Part shown: positions 1 to 9,937 of the stretch, piece after piece
Layout: every line of letters begins with the position of its first letter
Position numbering within the stretch: the stretch's first letter is position 1
Source: Paraphysomonas bandaiensis
Lineage: Eukaryota > Chrysophyceae
DNA: 26,466 bases
NCBI GenBank assembly: GCA_965644295.1
Contig: CBFFRP010000194.1
Span: 1-26,466 of the forward strand
Reading direction: 5' to 3'
The notes under the pieces: generated by a model
Databases searched by the model: none
Seen by the model: the letters and a program-made list of their open reading frames with translations, nothing else
Told to the model about the DNA's origin: nothing
Translations under genes and position numbers: made by a program

Positions 1-1706
1 TCTTCATCAGGTGGAGGTGCCATATAAACATCCTCTTCAAGATCGGCATAACAAAACGCTGATGATACGTCCAACTGATGTACATGCATATGAAACATAA
101 AGGCAATTGCAAGCACCAGTCGAATGGTTATTCCTTTGACCACTGGAGCAAACGTGGACTGCTCCTCCTCCGTTTTTTCTTGTAGATTCCCTAATGCAAC
201 CAGCCGCGCCTTATACTTGACTACATTCCCCAGAAGGTCTCTCTTCACCGTGTGAACATACTTTGCTCGCACCAACTTCACTCCTCGTGGAGTCCGCACA
301 ATCTTTAAGACACGTCTCTTCAGTAGTGAGGTCTTCTCCACCTTCCGAGCTTCTCTCCACTTCATGTACTGTGGAGATCTCTCTGCTTCAGCATAGGAGT
401 CTGGTATCTTAAAGTCATCATGTTGAAACTCTGCATGTTTAAAGTTAACAGTGCATGCATCTGGCACCTCAACCATATTTATTTCTCCTAACACCGATGC
501 GTTCGCCAACCTACGCTGTAGCCGTTTCCGCCGTACACGACCATCACCATCTAGTTCAATAGGTCGTCTAGTAGATATATACGAACCCATACCTTGCTCA
601 TCCTGAGCCCGCAAATCTTGCGGTGTGGGAGGAGCCCCGCTCGCATCCCCAGACCCATGGTCTGTCGAGGTCTGCAACCTCACGACTGTCTGTTGACAGG
701 TTGGGTCAGGACTCTCCTGGAACCCTCCAGGTCTTCCCTGGTCCAGCTCCCTGGCTGGCGTAGTACTCAGGGCGTCCCCCTTTCCTATGTACCCGGTATT
801 CCCGGGGGTTTCTGCAGTCATACGCACCACGTCTTCGACGTGTATAGGCACCCGGTGCTCTATATGCTCGCGACCTGCAGTAACAAGTGAACGGTATGCT
901 ACAATCACACCCTTACGTTCTACAACTCTTGTTGTCTTATACAGAAGTCCGTCCTCATCATCAATATGATACGTTCCTTCTAAGCTGACATAGTCGGATG
1001 CAAGCTTGGGTCTAGCGGCCTCCCGCACTCGAAGAGCATCAATCTCTGCGAAATACTTCTCTGATCGTGATGGCGTTGACTCATCAGTCAATATATGGAC
1101 TGTAGTCACCACCTTGTTTGATTCAGGAAGATATACATGGTATCCTACCTTCTCATCAGAGTAACCCATTAAATATCCAACTAGAGCCTTATCCTCCCAA
1201 TCCTTTCGTCGATCCGCCTTCGGTGAAAGAACATAAGTTCGACACCCCCATACCCTAAGATATCTCAAATTTGGAGGCTCGCCCGTTAGAAACTCTATAG
1301 GAGACATATACCCTTTATCTGTTTTCGTTGGCAATCGAATCAAAATATATCTGGCTGCCATGTATGCATCCAGCCAAAATTGCGGTGGCAGTCCAGATTG
1401 GATTAGCATTGCAAGAGTCATCTCTCCAGCAGTTCTGAACTTCCTCTCCTCTATGGCATTCATTTCTGGAGAGTCTGTTGAGCTCCACGTATGTTGATAG
1501 CACTCCTGTGTCCTAAGATACTGACGCAGCTCCTCACTGATTAATTCTCCTGCACCATCGGCATGATAGTGCTCCATCTTGAGCTTGTACCTTCTAACAT
1601 CTCCTCTAAATAGCTCTTTGAAGACTTCTAAGACCGCTTCCCCAGTTCTGTGGACTAAACCCGTCGCCCAGAACATTTTGCTGGCATGATGCGTTATCTT
1701 TAACAC
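1..1706 (-). CDS. Copia integrase (C-terminal part) and reverse transcriptase (N-terminal part) of element A, partial
   Basis: An uninterrupted frame reads from 1706 to the window edge. It contains the second Asp and the Glu of the integrase DDE triad, the integrase C-terminal region, the linker, and the start of the RVT_2 (copia-type) reverse transcriptase. The frame is continuous at about 990, where element B has two extra bases and is broken. A thus shows that integrase and RT belong to a single frame in this family, as in other copia elements. There is no start codon of its own; it is the 3' part of a polyprotein separated from gag by the upstream frameshifts. The remaining RT and RNase H are beyond base 1. 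Confidence 0.9.
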   Translation of the reverse strand, partial: MLKITHHASKMFWATGLVHRTGEAVLEVFKELFRGDVRRYKLKMEHYHADGAGELISEELRQYLRTQECYQHTWSSTDSPEMNAIEERKFRTAGEMTLAMLIQSGLPPQFWLDAYMAARYILIRLPTKTDKGYMSPIEFLTGEPPNLRYLRVWGCRTYVLSPKADRRKDWEDKALVGYLMGYSDEKVGYHVYLPESNKVVTTVHILTDESTPSRSEKYFAEIDALRVREAARPKLASDYVSLEGTYHIDDEDGLLYKTTRVVERKGVIVAYRSLVTAGREHIEHRVPIHVEDVVRMTAETPGNTGYIGKGDALSTTPARELDQGRPGGFQESPDPTCQQTVVRLQTSTDHGSGDASGAPPTPQDLRAQDEQGMGSYISTRRPIELDGDGRVRRKRLQRRLANASVLGEINMVEVPDACTVNFKHAEFQHDDFKIPDSYAEAERSPQYMKWREARKVEKTSLLKRRVLKIVRTPRGVKLVRAKYVHTVKRDLLGNVVKYKARLVALGNLQEKTEEEQSTFAPVVKGITIRLVLAIAFMFHMHVHQLDVSSAFCYADLEEDVYMAPPPDE

Positions 1707-3804
1707 ATACCTCTCACCTCCTCTCTAGCAGGACAATTTAAGTACACAGCGATATCTGCTGAAAAATTCGGTCTAACGGAATTCTCGTCCTTCGTTCGGA
1801 AGCTGACTCGGGTTATCTTAGACCTGGCACACACATCACACAAACACTGATTTTTGTGTACCTTGGCTGTGAGGTGTTTCCGTTTCAACCCTGTACCCAT
1901 GATGAGCATCCTCTTATGTGCCTCCACTAACGCATGTTTGTTGAAGTGACCCGCTCTCCGATGCAGCAACTCCAGCTCGTCCTCACCAGTCCTATCGCTA
2001 AGATTTACTTCACAATTACTCGGTGTAGACACATCTGGAAGCTCCAACAGCTGCTGAGTTGGAACTGCAGTCATTCCATTCTTCATGGGTCCCTCCAGTA
2101 CCAGTTCACCAGTATTACAGTCATAAATTTGGATCCCATACCACACCGTGAATCGATAGCCCATTTCGTTTTTAGCTTACGTCCGGAGCACAGGCATCGA
2201 TTGATCTGATCTGAAATTTCTATGTCTCTCCATGCTCCACGGGAACCCACACTTGTGATATGAATCTCTGATCCCTTCTTAGAGCCGTTTATCACCTTTG
2301 ATGTATTCATATGAGTGTCAAGCATGGTCACATCATTCATCAAGAACATTGATGATGAACAGCAGGTGTCAATATATGTATAATGCATGTCATCATTTAC
2401 ACTACATATATTCGTTTCATGTATATTGCATGACAATTTCATAACATCCTCGATCATATTTGCTTCATCTTCATCAGAGAAATCTGCTGGTTCTCCACGC
2501 CGTATATTCTCTACTGTCAGCAACCGTTTGTCCGGCTTCCTACCATGATTCTTCCCTTTCTCTCCTCTTCTAGAATGCTTTTTCTTCGTCGTTGGACAAT
2601 CAGCAGCAAGATGTTCCAGAGACTTGCAATTTCTGCATCCCGTGTATTCAGCACTTCCAGGACGCTGCCCTGATATCTCTCCATCGGCATGATAGTGCTC
2701 CATCTTGAGCTTGTACCTTCTAACATCTCCTCTAAATAGCTCTTTGAAGACTTCTAAGACCGCTTCCCCAGTTCTGTGGACTAAACCCGTCGCCCAGAAC
2801 ATTTTGCTGGCATGATGCGTTATCTTTAACACATACCTCTCACCTCCTCTCTAGCAGGACAATTTAAGTACACAGCGATATCTGCTGAAAAATTCGGTCT
2901 AACGGAATTCTCGTCCTTCGTTCGGAAGCTGACTCGGGTTATCTTAGACCTGGCACACACATCACACAAACACTGATTTTTGTGTACCTTGGCTGTGAGG
3001 TGTTTCCGTTTCAACCCTGTACCCATGATGAGCATCCTCTTATGTGCCTCCACTAACGCATGTTTGTTGAAGTGACCCGCTCTCCGATGCAGCAACTCCA
3101 GCTCGTCCTCACCAGTCCTATCGCTAAGATTTACTTCACAATTACTCGGTGTAGACACATCTGGAAGCTCCAACAGCTGCTGAGTTGGAACTGCAGTCAT
3201 TCCATTCTTCATGGGTCCCTCCAGTACCAGTTCACCAGTATTACAGTCATAAATTTGGATCCCATACCACACCGTGAATCGATAGCCCATTTCGTTTAGC
3301 TTACGTCCGGAGCACAGGCATCGATTGATCTGATCTGAAATTTCTATGTCTCTCCATGCTCCACGGGAACCCACACTTGTGATATGAATCTCTGATCCCT
3401 TCTTAGAGCCGTTTATCACCTTTGATGTATTCATATGAGTGTCAAGCATGGTCACATCATTCATCAAGAACATTGATGATGAACAGCAGGTGTCAATATA
3501 TGTATAATGCATGTCATCATTTACACTACATATATTCGTTTCATGTATATTGCATGACAATTTCATAACATCCTCGATCATATTTGCTTCATCTTCATCA
3601 GAGAAATCTGCTGGTTCTCCACGCCGTATATTCTCTACTGTCAGCAGCCTTTTGTCCGGCTTCCTACCATGATTCTTCCCTTTCTCTCCTCTTCTAGAAT
3701 GCTTTTTCTTCGTCGTTGGACAATCAGCAGCAAGATGTTCCAGAGACTTGCAATTTCTGCATCCCGTGTATTCAGCACTTCCAGGACGCTGCCCTGATAT
3801 CTCT
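1555..3804 (-). repeat. Internal 1.12-kb tandem duplication in element A
   Basis: Bases 1555-2680 (1126 bp) and 2681-3804 (1124 bp) are direct copies of one segment that is present once in element B (roughly 7896-9019). The junction joins the integrase sequence encoding His-Ala-Asp-Gly to the gag sequence encoding Asp-Gly-Glu-Ile. Both share the bases GATGG, so the join lies at a five-base microhomology. The copies differ by a 2-bp length change near 2170 and a few substitutions near 2525, so the event is recent. Confidence 0.93.
1707..2832 (-). pseudogene. Duplicated gag-PR-INT segment of element A, frameshifted
   Basis: Reading leftward from 2832, the frame runs through early integrase to the second catalytic aspartate region. 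At 2681/2680 it jumps back into the gag zinc knuckle and repeats the protease and pre-integrase region. Within this repeat the run of T at about 2168-2173 is 2 nt longer than in the neighbouring copy, shifting the frame. The frame then resumes at 2164 and ends at 1700 at the same CT-run insertion as the other copy. The two copies are otherwise almost identical, differing at a handful of bases near 2521-2530. This segment is a by-product of duplication rather than a functional gene. Confidence 0.9.
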
Positions 3805-4676
3805 CCATCCTTCTTCCTCTGCTTCCTCCTGCACTGTTCAGTTGAATGGCTATGAGGAATTCCTTCTTTCCTGCAATATCTACAGTTGCCCTTCTTACGC
3901 TTATCCCGTTCCGTTCGAGACCGTTTGCTCTTTTCAATGAAGTTCAGCTCCTCCACCTTCTTGCGTTTCCGCTCTAACGCAATCCTTCCAGGAATGGTAT
4001 CATCATACCGTTCTATCTTCCTTGATAATGTTGCATAATCAACATCATCAGGCATCAAATACAAAGCAACATTCAGAGGAGCATATTCTTCATTCAACAG
4101 ACCTTCTCGTAACCGTGTTATTTTTGAGAGCTCCGATATGTCCTGCTGCTGCTCCTGTAGCTCTTTCAGCAGTATTTCAAACCGTATTATATAGTCCTTC
4201 GCAGTCTCCTCCGGACGCATACGGAAAGAGCCATACTGAGTCAACAGCTCACTGATCTTGTTTTGCTTCCCTCCAGCAAAGCACTTCTTCAACTCATCAA
4301 TCATAATATGCGCCTTAAACCTGTTGCTTCCACTTCCATCAGCCTTGAACCCTTTATGTAGAAGATGGAATTTCTGAAGCGCCTTCGAAGATGATTGCAC
4401 TGCCTCTCTGCAGTACGAATACGCTATGGCATTCGCCTTCCAGTACTTCTTCACAGCCTGTCTGTAAGACTTCTCCTCCATTAACGTGAGTGGCTGTTCC
4501 CCGAAGTCGCTCTCCTTCGGTGGTGGCTCCACAGCTACTTCACTTTGCTCTTTCCTCATGAGGAACGTTTCGAAGTCTTCAATCCATTGTTCAACATTGC
4601 TCTCATTAAACTGTGGCACTACTCCTCTATCCTCCTTCTCTCCTCCTCGCTCGCTACCATGTTGAGAAACGCTCAT
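2826..4676 (-). CDS. Copia gag-protease-GAG-preintegrase ORF of element A, prematurely ended
   Basis: This 616-codon frame starts at the same ATG context as element B. It encodes an N-terminal gag region of the UBN2/retrotran_gag type (charged and helical, about residues 1-250). A CX2CX4HX4C zinc knuckle follows (residues CRNCKSLEHLAADC), then a protease-like segment with Asp-Thr-Cys-Cys-Ser, and the GAG-preintegrase zinc-binding region (HRRAGHF, then a CLCDVC pair). It ends early, just after the first integrase aspartate region, because a 2-bp insertion in a CT run shifts the frame to a stop at 2826. In B the same frame continues through integrase. The product could still supply capsid protein. 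Confidence 0.9.
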   Translation of the reverse strand: MSVSQHGSERGGEKEDRGVVPQFNESNVEQWIEDFETFLMRKEQSEVAVEPPPKESDFGEQPLTLMEEKSYRQAVKKYWKANAIAYSYCREAVQSSSKALQKFHLLHKGFKADGSGSNRFKAHIMIDELKKCFAGGKQNKISELLTQYGSFRMRPEETAKDYIIRFEILLKELQEQQQDISELSKITRLREGLLNEEYAPLNVALYLMPDDVDYATLSRKIERYDDTIPGRIALERKRKKVEELNFIEKSKRSRTERDKRKKGNCRYCRKEGIPHSHSTEQCRRKQRKKDGEISGQRPGSAEYTGCRNCKSLEHLAADCPTTKKKHSRRGEKGKNHGRKPDKRLLTVENIRRGEPADFSDEDEANMIEDVMKLSCNIHETNICSVNDDMHYTYIDTCCSSSMFLMNDVTMLDTHMNTSKVINGSKKGSEIHITSVGSRGAWRDIEISDQINRCLCSGRKLNEMGYRFTVWYGIQIYDCNTGELVLEGPMKNGMTAVPTQQLLELPDVSTPSNCEVNLSDRTGEDELELLHRRAGHFNKHALVEAHKRMLIMGTGLKRKHLTAKVHKNQCLCDVCARSKITRVSFRTKDENSVRPNFSADIAVYLNCPAREEVRGMC

Positions 4677-4722
4677 TTTACACTAGATCACAGAGAGAAT
4701 TTGTCGTAAGACTAGATAGATT

Positions 4723-4953
4723 TATTAGTATCGTTTACACGAAGTTGTGATAACCAACACTAACTCATTATAATCCCTGCATAATATCCTACATATGCGA
4801 ACCTCTCGTTACTGAACATATCTTGAACGATCAAACTATTTCAGTTTCTCAATATCATCACAGCATTTGTACATCACTATATTTCACTGTATTCTCGTAC
4901 ATTGTCTTGAAGTGACATACTGAATATACTAGAATAAGATCCATATTCTAATA
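4723..4953 (-). repeat. LTR shared by elements A (5' LTR) and B (3' LTR)
   Basis: This 231-bp sequence appears identical by eye to 9938-10168. Its outer edge is fixed by where the two copies stop matching (4953/4954 and 10168/10169). The inner edge is inferred from a six-base inverted repeat, TATTAG at one end and CTAATA at the other, instead of the usual TG...CA. It follows the end of B's pol after a purine-rich tract and lies 46 bp upstream of A's gag ATG, so one LTR serves both elements. Confidence 0.85.
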
Positions 4954-4964
4954 CTCCCACTCAA
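4954..4964 (-). promoter_or_regulatory. Polypurine tract of element B
   Basis: Directly inside the 3' LTR the minus strand reads TTGAGTGGGAG, a purine-rich run ending at the LTR boundary. In LTR retrotransposons this position holds the primer for plus-strand DNA synthesis. The call rests on position and composition. Confidence 0.7.
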
Positions 4965-5132
4965 TGTAGAATGCAGTGAGATAAAACAGCAGTGATCACA
5001 ATAATCTGATAATGCTATGACTATCTAGTCCCATAGGTAAAAACAGATGTGAAATCTTTTAAAGATACATATATATCTAGCAGTCAACTAGATATACAGT
5101 TATGTGGGATTTTCACCCACTAAAACACACCT

Positions 5133-5474
5133 TTAACCTCTTCGGGGTCGTTTCTTCTGCTGCTCCTCCACACTGTTAGACACACTCCTCTTAACCCCGG
5201 TAATCGTTTTCTCATGACGGCTGAAGATCTTCGTGGACAACGCCTTTGTAAAAATATCGGCCGCCATATCATCCGTAGATACATGAATCAACTTTGCTGT
5301 AGGAAATTTTCCATTAACATGTTCTCTTATCCAGTGATACTTGATGTCAATATGCTTCGACCTCTTATGGTACACTGGATTCTCTGAAAGATCCTTTGCA
5401 CTCTTACTATCCATAAAGAATGGAGTCGGCTTCGCTACCAAGAGTCCGAGCTCCTTGAACACCCCCGAAGCCAC
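5133..5474 (-). CDS. C-terminal RNase H part of element B pol, shifted frame
   Basis: This frame continues the RNase H domain after the G-run frameshift. It holds the conserved copia segments FMDSKSAKDLSENPVYHKRS, HIDIKYHWIREHV and DMAADIFTKALS, followed by a basic tail ending KKRPRRG. It overlaps the preceding frame by about 40 bases. Because the break sits in a homopolymer and A does not cover this region, the shift could be a real mutation, a sequencing error or, less likely, a recoding site. Confidence 0.9.
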   Translation of the reverse strand: MASGVFKELGLLVAKPTPFFMDSKSAKDLSENPVYHKRSKHIDIKYHWIREHVNGKFPTAKLIHVSTDDMAADIFTKALSTKIFSRHEKTITGVKRSVSNSVEEQQKKRPRRG

Positions 5475-7320
5475 ACCAGTTCTTGCAAAGCCGCATACTC
5501 CGCCATATACTCAGATTCCATGCTCGAAGTCGCAACTGTGGTCTGAAGCTTGGACTGCCAGGCCAAAGCGCCCGCACATAAAAGCACGATGTATCCCGTT
5601 GTGGACCGCCTAGTCATCCTATCACCAGCCCAGTCTGAATCACTGAATACATGTAAATCAAACTCACTCCCACTGAATCTGATTCCCTTATCAACTGTAC
5701 CACGTAAATATTTCAACAAATGAATAGCTAATCTGCAAGTCGCATATGTTGGAGAAGTACTAAATCGAGCCAATAACCCCACAGCGTAAGCCAGATCAGG
5801 TCTAGTGTGAATCGCCAAATGCAACACCGCTCCAATAATTCCTCTATACGGAAATGATTCGACCCACTGCTTCTGCTCCTCCGTCAGCTCACGTTGCTCT
5901 GCCAACAAATCCTGAACATTGGTAGGTAGTGGAGTCTCCTTATTCTTACTGCTCTTTCCCATAAACGAACTGAATTTCTTTACAATATTCTTGGCATATT
6001 CCGATTGATCTAACATGTACCAGTCCTCGCCTCTCGTGATTCTGATATTCAGAAACCGTTTGCACACACCCAGATCGTGCATTTCAAACGTTTCGCAGAA
6101 CCTACGTTTAACACTTTCTAAGTAGGTGAGATCAGCAGATGCAATGATAATATCATCAACATATATCAGCAATAAGTGCAATTGACCATTACTCCATCGC
6201 ATATACAAGCATGTATCTAAAATGCAAGCAGTAAAATGTAACGATTTGATGAACTTGTCAATATGCTTGTTCCACTGCCTCGGTGATGACCACAAACCAT
6301 ATAAGGCCTTGATCAATTGAAAACACCACCCCGCTGGCAACTCTTCATCAGGTGGAGGTGCCATATAAACATCCTCTTCAAGATCGGCATAACAAAACGC
6401 TGATGATACGTCCAACTGATGTACATGCATATGAAACATAAAGGCAATTGCAAGCACCAGTCGAATGGTTATTCCTTTGACCACTGGAGCAAACGTGGAC
6501 TGCTCCTCCTCCGTTTTTTCTTGTAGATTCCCTAATGCAACCAGCCGCGCCTTATACTTGACTACATTCCCCAGAAGGTCTCTCTTCACCGTGTGAACAT
6601 ACTTTGCTCGCACCAACTTCACTCCTCGTGGAGTCCGCACAATCTTTAAGACACGTCTCTTCAGTAGTGAGGTCTTCTCCACCTTCCGAGCTTCTCTCCA
6701 CTTCATGTACTGTGGAGATCTCTCTGCTTCAGCATAGGAGTCTGGTATCTTAAAGTCATCATGTTGAAACTCTGCATGTTTAAAGTTAACAGTGCATGCA
6801 TCTGGCACCTCAACCATATTTATTTCTCCTAACACCGATGCGTTCGCCAACCTACGCTGTAGCCGTTTCCGCCGTACACGACCATCACCATCTAGTTCAA
6901 TAGGTCGTCTAGTAGATATATACGAACCCATACCTTGCTCATCCTGAGCCCGCAAATCTTGCGGTGTGGGAGGAGCCCCGCTCGCATCCCCAGACCCATG
7001 GTCTGTCGAGGTCTGCAACCTCACGACTGTCTGTTGACAGGTTGGGTCAGGACTCTCCTGGAACCCTCCAGGTCTTCCCTGGTCCAGCTCCCTGGCTGGC
7101 GTAGTACTCAGGGCGTCCCCCTTTCCTATGTACCCGGTATTCCCGGGGGTTTCTGCAGTCATACGCACCACGTCTTCGACGTGTATAGGCACCCGGTGCT
7201 CTATATGCTCGCGACCTGCAGTAACAAGTGAACGGTATGCTACAATCACACCCTTACGTTCTACAACTCTTGTTGTCTTATACAGAAGTCCGTCCTCATC
7301 ATCAATATGATACGTTCCTT
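5435..7320 (-). CDS. Copia reverse transcriptase and RNase H of element B
   Basis: The frame is open from the stop at 7321 to 5435; a GTG at 7249 is only a nominal start, since this is the continuation of the polyprotein after a frameshift. RVT_2 reverse transcriptase signatures are visible: KARLVALGN, QLDVSSAFCYADLEEDVYM, ALYGLWSSPRQW and the catalytic YVDD box (LLIYVDDIIIAS). RNase H HI of the copia type follows, with SDSDWAGD, RRSTTGYIV and SMESEYMA carrying the acidic residues. The frame is lost at WLRG near 5463, where a run of five G (minus strand) appears one base short, and ends at 5435. Reverse transcription of the element RNA in cytoplasmic particles is the family role. Confidence 0.93.
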
Positions 7321-9891
7321 CTAAGCTGACATATAGTCGGATGCAAGCTTGGGTCTAGCGGCCTCCCGCACTCGAAGAGCATCAATCTCTGCGAAATACT
7401 TCTCTGATCGTGATGGCGTTGACTCATCAGTCAATATATGGACTGTAGTCACCACCTTGTTTGATTCAGGAAGATATACATGGTATCCTACCTTCTCATC
7501 AGAGTAACCCATTAAATATCCAACTAGAGCCTTATCCTCCCAATCCTTTCGTCGATCCGCCTTCGGTGAAAGAACATAAGTTCGACACCCCCATACCCTA
7601 AGATATCTCAAATTTGGAGGCTCGCCCGTTAGAAACTCTATAGGAGACATATACCCTTTATCTGTTTTCGTTGGCAATCGAATCAAAATATATCTGGCTG
7701 CCATGTATGCATCCAGCCAAAATTGCGGTGGCAGTCCAGATTGGATTAGCATTGCAAGAGTCATCTCTCCAGCAGTTCTGAACTTCCTCTCCTCTATGGC
7801 ATTCATTTCTGGAGAGTCTGTTGAGCTCCACGTATGTTGATAGCACTCCTGTGTCCTAAGATACTGACGCAGCTCCTCACTGATTAATTCTCCTGCACCA
7901 TCGGCATGATAGTGCTCCATCTTGAGCTTGTACCTTCTAACATCTCCTCTAAATAGCTCTTTGAAGACTTCTAAGACCGCTTCCCCAGTTCTGTGGACTA
8001 AACCCGTCGCCCAGAACATTTTGCTGGCATGATGCGTTATCTTTAACACATACCTCTCACCTCCTCTAGCAGGACAATTTAAGTACACAGCGATATCTGC
8101 TGAAAAATTCGGTCTAACGGAATTCTCGTCCTTCGTTCGGAAGCTGACTCGGGTTATCTTAGACCTGGCACACACATCACACAAACACTGATTTTTGTGT
8201 ACCTTGGCTGTGAGGTGTTTCCGTTTCAACCCTGTACCCATGATGAGCATCCTCTTATGTGCCTCCACTAACGCATGTTTGTTGAAGTGACCCGCTCTCC
8301 GATGCAGCAACTCCAGCTCGTCCTCACCAGTCCTATCGCTAAGATTTACTTCACAATTACTCGGTGTAGACACATCTGGAAGCTCCAACAGCTGCTGAGT
8401 TGGAACTGCAGTCATTCCATTCTTCATGGGTCCCTCCAGTACCAGTTCACCAGTATTACAGTCATAAATTTGGATCCCATACCACACCGTGAATCGATAG
8501 CCCATTTCGTTCAGCTTACGTCCGGAGCACAGGCATCGATTGATCTGATCTGAAATTTCTATGTCTCTCCATGCTCCACGGGAACCCACACTTGTGATAT
8601 GAATCTCTGATCCCTTCTTAGAGCCGTTTATCACCTTTGATGTATTCATATGAGTGTCAAGCATGGTCACATCATTCATCAAGAACATTGATGATGAACA
8701 GCAGGTGTCAATATATGTATAATGCATGTCATCATTTACACTACATATATTCGTTTCATGTATATTGCATGACAATTTCATAACATCCTCGATCATATTT
8801 GCTTCATCTTCATCAGAGAAATCTGCTGGTTCTCCACGCCGTATATTCTCTACTGTCAGCAGCCTTTTGTCCGGCTTCCTACCATGATTCTTCCCTTTCT
8901 CTCCTCTTCTAGAATGCTTTTTCTTCGTCGTTGGACAATCAGCAGCAAGATGTTCCAGAGACTTGCAATTTCTGCATCCCGTGTATTCAGCACTTCCAGG
9001 ACGCTGCCCTGATATCTCTCCATCCTTCTTCCTCTGCTTCCTCCTGCACTGTTCAGTTGAATGGCTATGAGGAATTCCTTCTTTCCTGCAATATCTACAG
9101 TTGCCCTTCTTACGCTTATCCCGTTCCGTTCGAGACCGTTTGCTCTTTTCAATGAAGTTCAGCTCCTCCACCTTCTTGCGTTTCCGCTCTAACGCAATCC
9201 TTCCAGGAATGGTATCATCATACCGTTCTATCTTCCTTGATAATGTTGCATAATCAACATCATCAGGCATCAAATACAAAGCAACATTCAGAGGAGCATA
9301 TTCTTCATTCAACAGACCTTCTCGTAACCGTGTTATTTTTGAGAGCTCCGATATGTCCTGCTGCTGCTCCTGTAGCTCTTTCAGCAGTATTTCAAACCGT
9401 ATTATATAGTCCTTCGCAGTCTCCTCCGGACGCATACGGAAAGAGCCATACTGAGTCAACAGCTCACTGATCTTGTTTTGCTTCCCTCCAGCAAAGCACT
9501 TCTTCAACTCATCAATCATAATATGCGCCTTAAACCTGTTGCTTCCACTTCCATCAGCCTTGAACCCTTTATGTAGAAGATGGAATTTCTGAAGCGCCTT
9601 CGAAGATGATTGCACTGCCTCTCTGCAGTACGAATACGCTATGGCATTCGCCTTCCAGTACTTCTTCACAGCCTGTCTGTAAGACTTCTCCTCCATTAAC
9701 GTGAGTGGCTGTTCCCCGAAGTCGCTCTCCTTCGGTGGTGGCTCCACAGCTACTTCACTTTGCTCTTTCCTCATGAGGAACGTTTCGAAGTCTTCAATCC
9801 ATTGTTCAACATTGCTCTCATTAAACTGTGGCACTACTCCTCTATCCTCCTTCTCTCCTCCTCGCTCGCTACCATGTTGAGAAACGCTCAT
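7321..9891 (-). CDS. Copia gag-protease-integrase polyprotein of element B
   Basis: This 856-codon frame begins MSVSQHGSERGG. Gag is roughly residues 1-270. Two Cys/His clusters follow: an irregular CRYC...HSHSTEQC and a canonical CX2CX4HX4C knuckle (CRNCKSLEHLAADC). The protease position reads YIDTCCSSSMFLMND, where copia normally has Asp-Ser-Gly-Ala/Cys-Ser. The GAG-preintegrase HHCC region (HRRAGH, CLCDVC) precedes an rve integrase core with the triad visible as SADIAVYL, YHADGAGEL and SPEMNAIEER. The frame ends at a TAG created by two extra bases relative to element A, 20-odd residues after integrase. Without these the frame would run into RT, as it does in A. Confidence 0.93.
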   Translation of the reverse strand: MSVSQHGSERGGEKEDRGVVPQFNESNVEQWIEDFETFLMRKEQSEVAVEPPPKESDFGEQPLTLMEEKSYRQAVKKYWKANAIAYSYCREAVQSSSKALQKFHLLHKGFKADGSGSNRFKAHIMIDELKKCFAGGKQNKISELLTQYGSFRMRPEETAKDYIIRFEILLKELQEQQQDISELSKITRLREGLLNEEYAPLNVALYLMPDDVDYATLSRKIERYDDTIPGRIALERKRKKVEELNFIEKSKRSRTERDKRKKGNCRYCRKEGIPHSHSTEQCRRKQRKKDGEISGQRPGSAEYTGCRNCKSLEHLAADCPTTKKKHSRRGEKGKNHGRKPDKRLLTVENIRRGEPADFSDEDEANMIEDVMKLSCNIHETNICSVNDDMHYTYIDTCCSSSMFLMNDVTMLDTHMNTSKVINGSKKGSEIHITSVGSRGAWRDIEISDQINRCLCSGRKLNEMGYRFTVWYGIQIYDCNTGELVLEGPMKNGMTAVPTQQLLELPDVSTPSNCEVNLSDRTGEDELELLHRRAGHFNKHALVEAHKRMLIMGTGLKRKHLTAKVHKNQCLCDVCARSKITRVSFRTKDENSVRPNFSADIAVYLNCPARGGERYVLKITHHASKMFWATGLVHRTGEAVLEVFKELFRGDVRRYKLKMEHYHADGAGELISEELRQYLRTQECYQHTWSSTDSPEMNAIEERKFRTAGEMTLAMLIQSGLPPQFWLDAYMAARYILIRLPTKTDKGYMSPIEFLTGEPPNLRYLRVWGCRTYVLSPKADRRKDWEDKALVGYLMGYSDEKVGYHVYLPESNKVVTTVHILTDESTPSRSEKYFAEIDALRVREAARPKLASDYMSA

Positions 9892-9937
9892 TTTACACTA
9901 GATCACAGAGAGAATTTGTCGTAAGACTAGATAGATT

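Larger units (their letters stand above)
1..4953 (-). mobile_element. Ty1/copia retrotransposon A, partial (runs off the left edge)
   Basis: Element A is nearly identical to element B to its right and is read right to left. Its 5' LTR is 4723-4953 and its gag start codon is at 4676. Base 1 of the window corresponds to base 6342 of B, inside the reverse transcriptase, so the rest of RT, RNase H and the 3' LTR lie outside. Compared with B it has an extra 1.12-kb tandem copy of the segment from the gag zinc knuckle to early integrase (1555-2680 and 2681-3804). It also has a 2-bp insertion in a CT run present in both copies (about 1719-1726 and 2845-2852), and a further 2-bp T-run insertion in one copy (about 2168-2173). 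It is therefore unlikely to make a complete polyprotein. Confidence 0.95.

Noticed and set aside
594-969. Plus-strand frames of 98 and 60 codons, also seen at 6935-7310
   Set aside because: They are antisense shadows of the copia integrase-RT linker and are repeated only because the element is repeated.
5455-5475. Programmed frameshift site in copia pol
   Set aside because: A one-base change in a five-base G run near the end of RNase H is not where Ty1/copia elements recode, so mutation or sequencing error is more likely.
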